DNA of 33,683 nt. It comes from Prevotellaceae bacterium. Lineage in GTDB: Bacteria; Bacteroidota; Bacteroidia; Bacteroidales; UBA932. Positions 33,659-33,683 of this stretch are shown one piece after another (positions within the stretch are counted from its first letter, which is position 1; each line of letters starts with the position of its first letter). A model generated the notes under the pieces. It was not told the DNA's origin, made no database searches, and worked only from the letters and a program-made list of their open reading frames with translations. Location of the stretch: positions 1 to 33,683 of the forward strand of contig JAISNL010000171.1 in NCBI GenBank assembly GCA_031276235.1. The letters run 5' to 3'. The position numbers and the translations under genes are program-made.

Positions 33659-33683
33659 ATGAGTATACTTACCGACGACAAAA
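33659..33683 (+). CDS. Start of an unidentified gene, cut by the window edge
   Basis: An ATG at 33659 opens a frame that reads MSILTDDK to the end of the window. It follows a terminator and a possible -7 box (33623-33630), which supports a real start. Eight residues are too few to identify the product. Confidence 0.4.

Overview
The window is a chromosomal segment of an AT-rich member of the Bacteroidota, most likely a Bacteroidales-type organism. Four things point there: the gene order of the division and cell-wall (dcw) cluster, the gliding-type genes gldF and gldG, promoters of the Bacteroidota -7 type (TAnnTTTG, sometimes with TTTG about 20-22 bases upstream), and the absence of Shine-Dalgarno sequences. 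No genus can be named from the sequence alone.

Layout. Positions 1-1262 (minus) hold the 5' part of a secreted WG-repeat protein that runs off the window. Next come a broken tyrosine recombinase (1605-1941) and tRNA-Pro(UGG) (2030-2103). A FecCD-type permease and its ATPase follow on the plus strand (2220-4027). A lipoprotein alpha/beta hydrolase (4163-5305) and an OmpA-like/TPR lipoprotein (5449-7140) lie on the minus strand. The dcw cluster then fills 7232-22985 on the minus strand. Read 5' to 3' it is mraZ, rsmH, ftsL-like, ftsI, murE, mraY, murD, ftsW, murG, murC, ftsQ, ftsA, ftsZ, with gaps of 0-33 bases and two ATGA overlaps. murF and ddl are not in it. A 0.7 kb AT-rich divergent intergenic region separates mraZ from an unrecognised 145-residue gene. 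Then follow rpiB, a large secreted amidase-like/golvesin-like/FnIII protein, gldF-gldG, tRNA-Thr(CGU), and a carboxyltransferase of the oxaloacetate decarboxylase/pyruvate carboxylase B type. The first 25 bases of one more gene end the window.

How the genes work together. The dcw cluster makes lipid II: MurC, MurD, MurE (the DNPR motif implies meso-DAP), MraY and MurG. It also supplies the septal synthase FtsW-FtsI with FtsQ and FtsL, and the FtsA-FtsZ ring. The amidase-like protein, the OmpA-like lipoprotein and GldFG are also envelope proteins.

Most notable observations. (1) FtsW carries an internal tandem duplication of about 65 residues that adds about two membrane segments. (2) Its partner FtsI carries a lysine-rich helical insertion of about 60 residues. 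(3) Three 10-bp-phased repeats next to a TACCTTTG box look like a MraZ operator. (4) The carboxyltransferase ends in a biotinyl-type domain with no biotin-accepting lysine. (5) Small remnants of mobile or repeated DNA lie near both tRNA genes and at 28.1 kb. I found no CRISPR array, intact insertion sequence or convincing origin. The novelty is in modifications of known proteins; I did not find a wholly new gene system.
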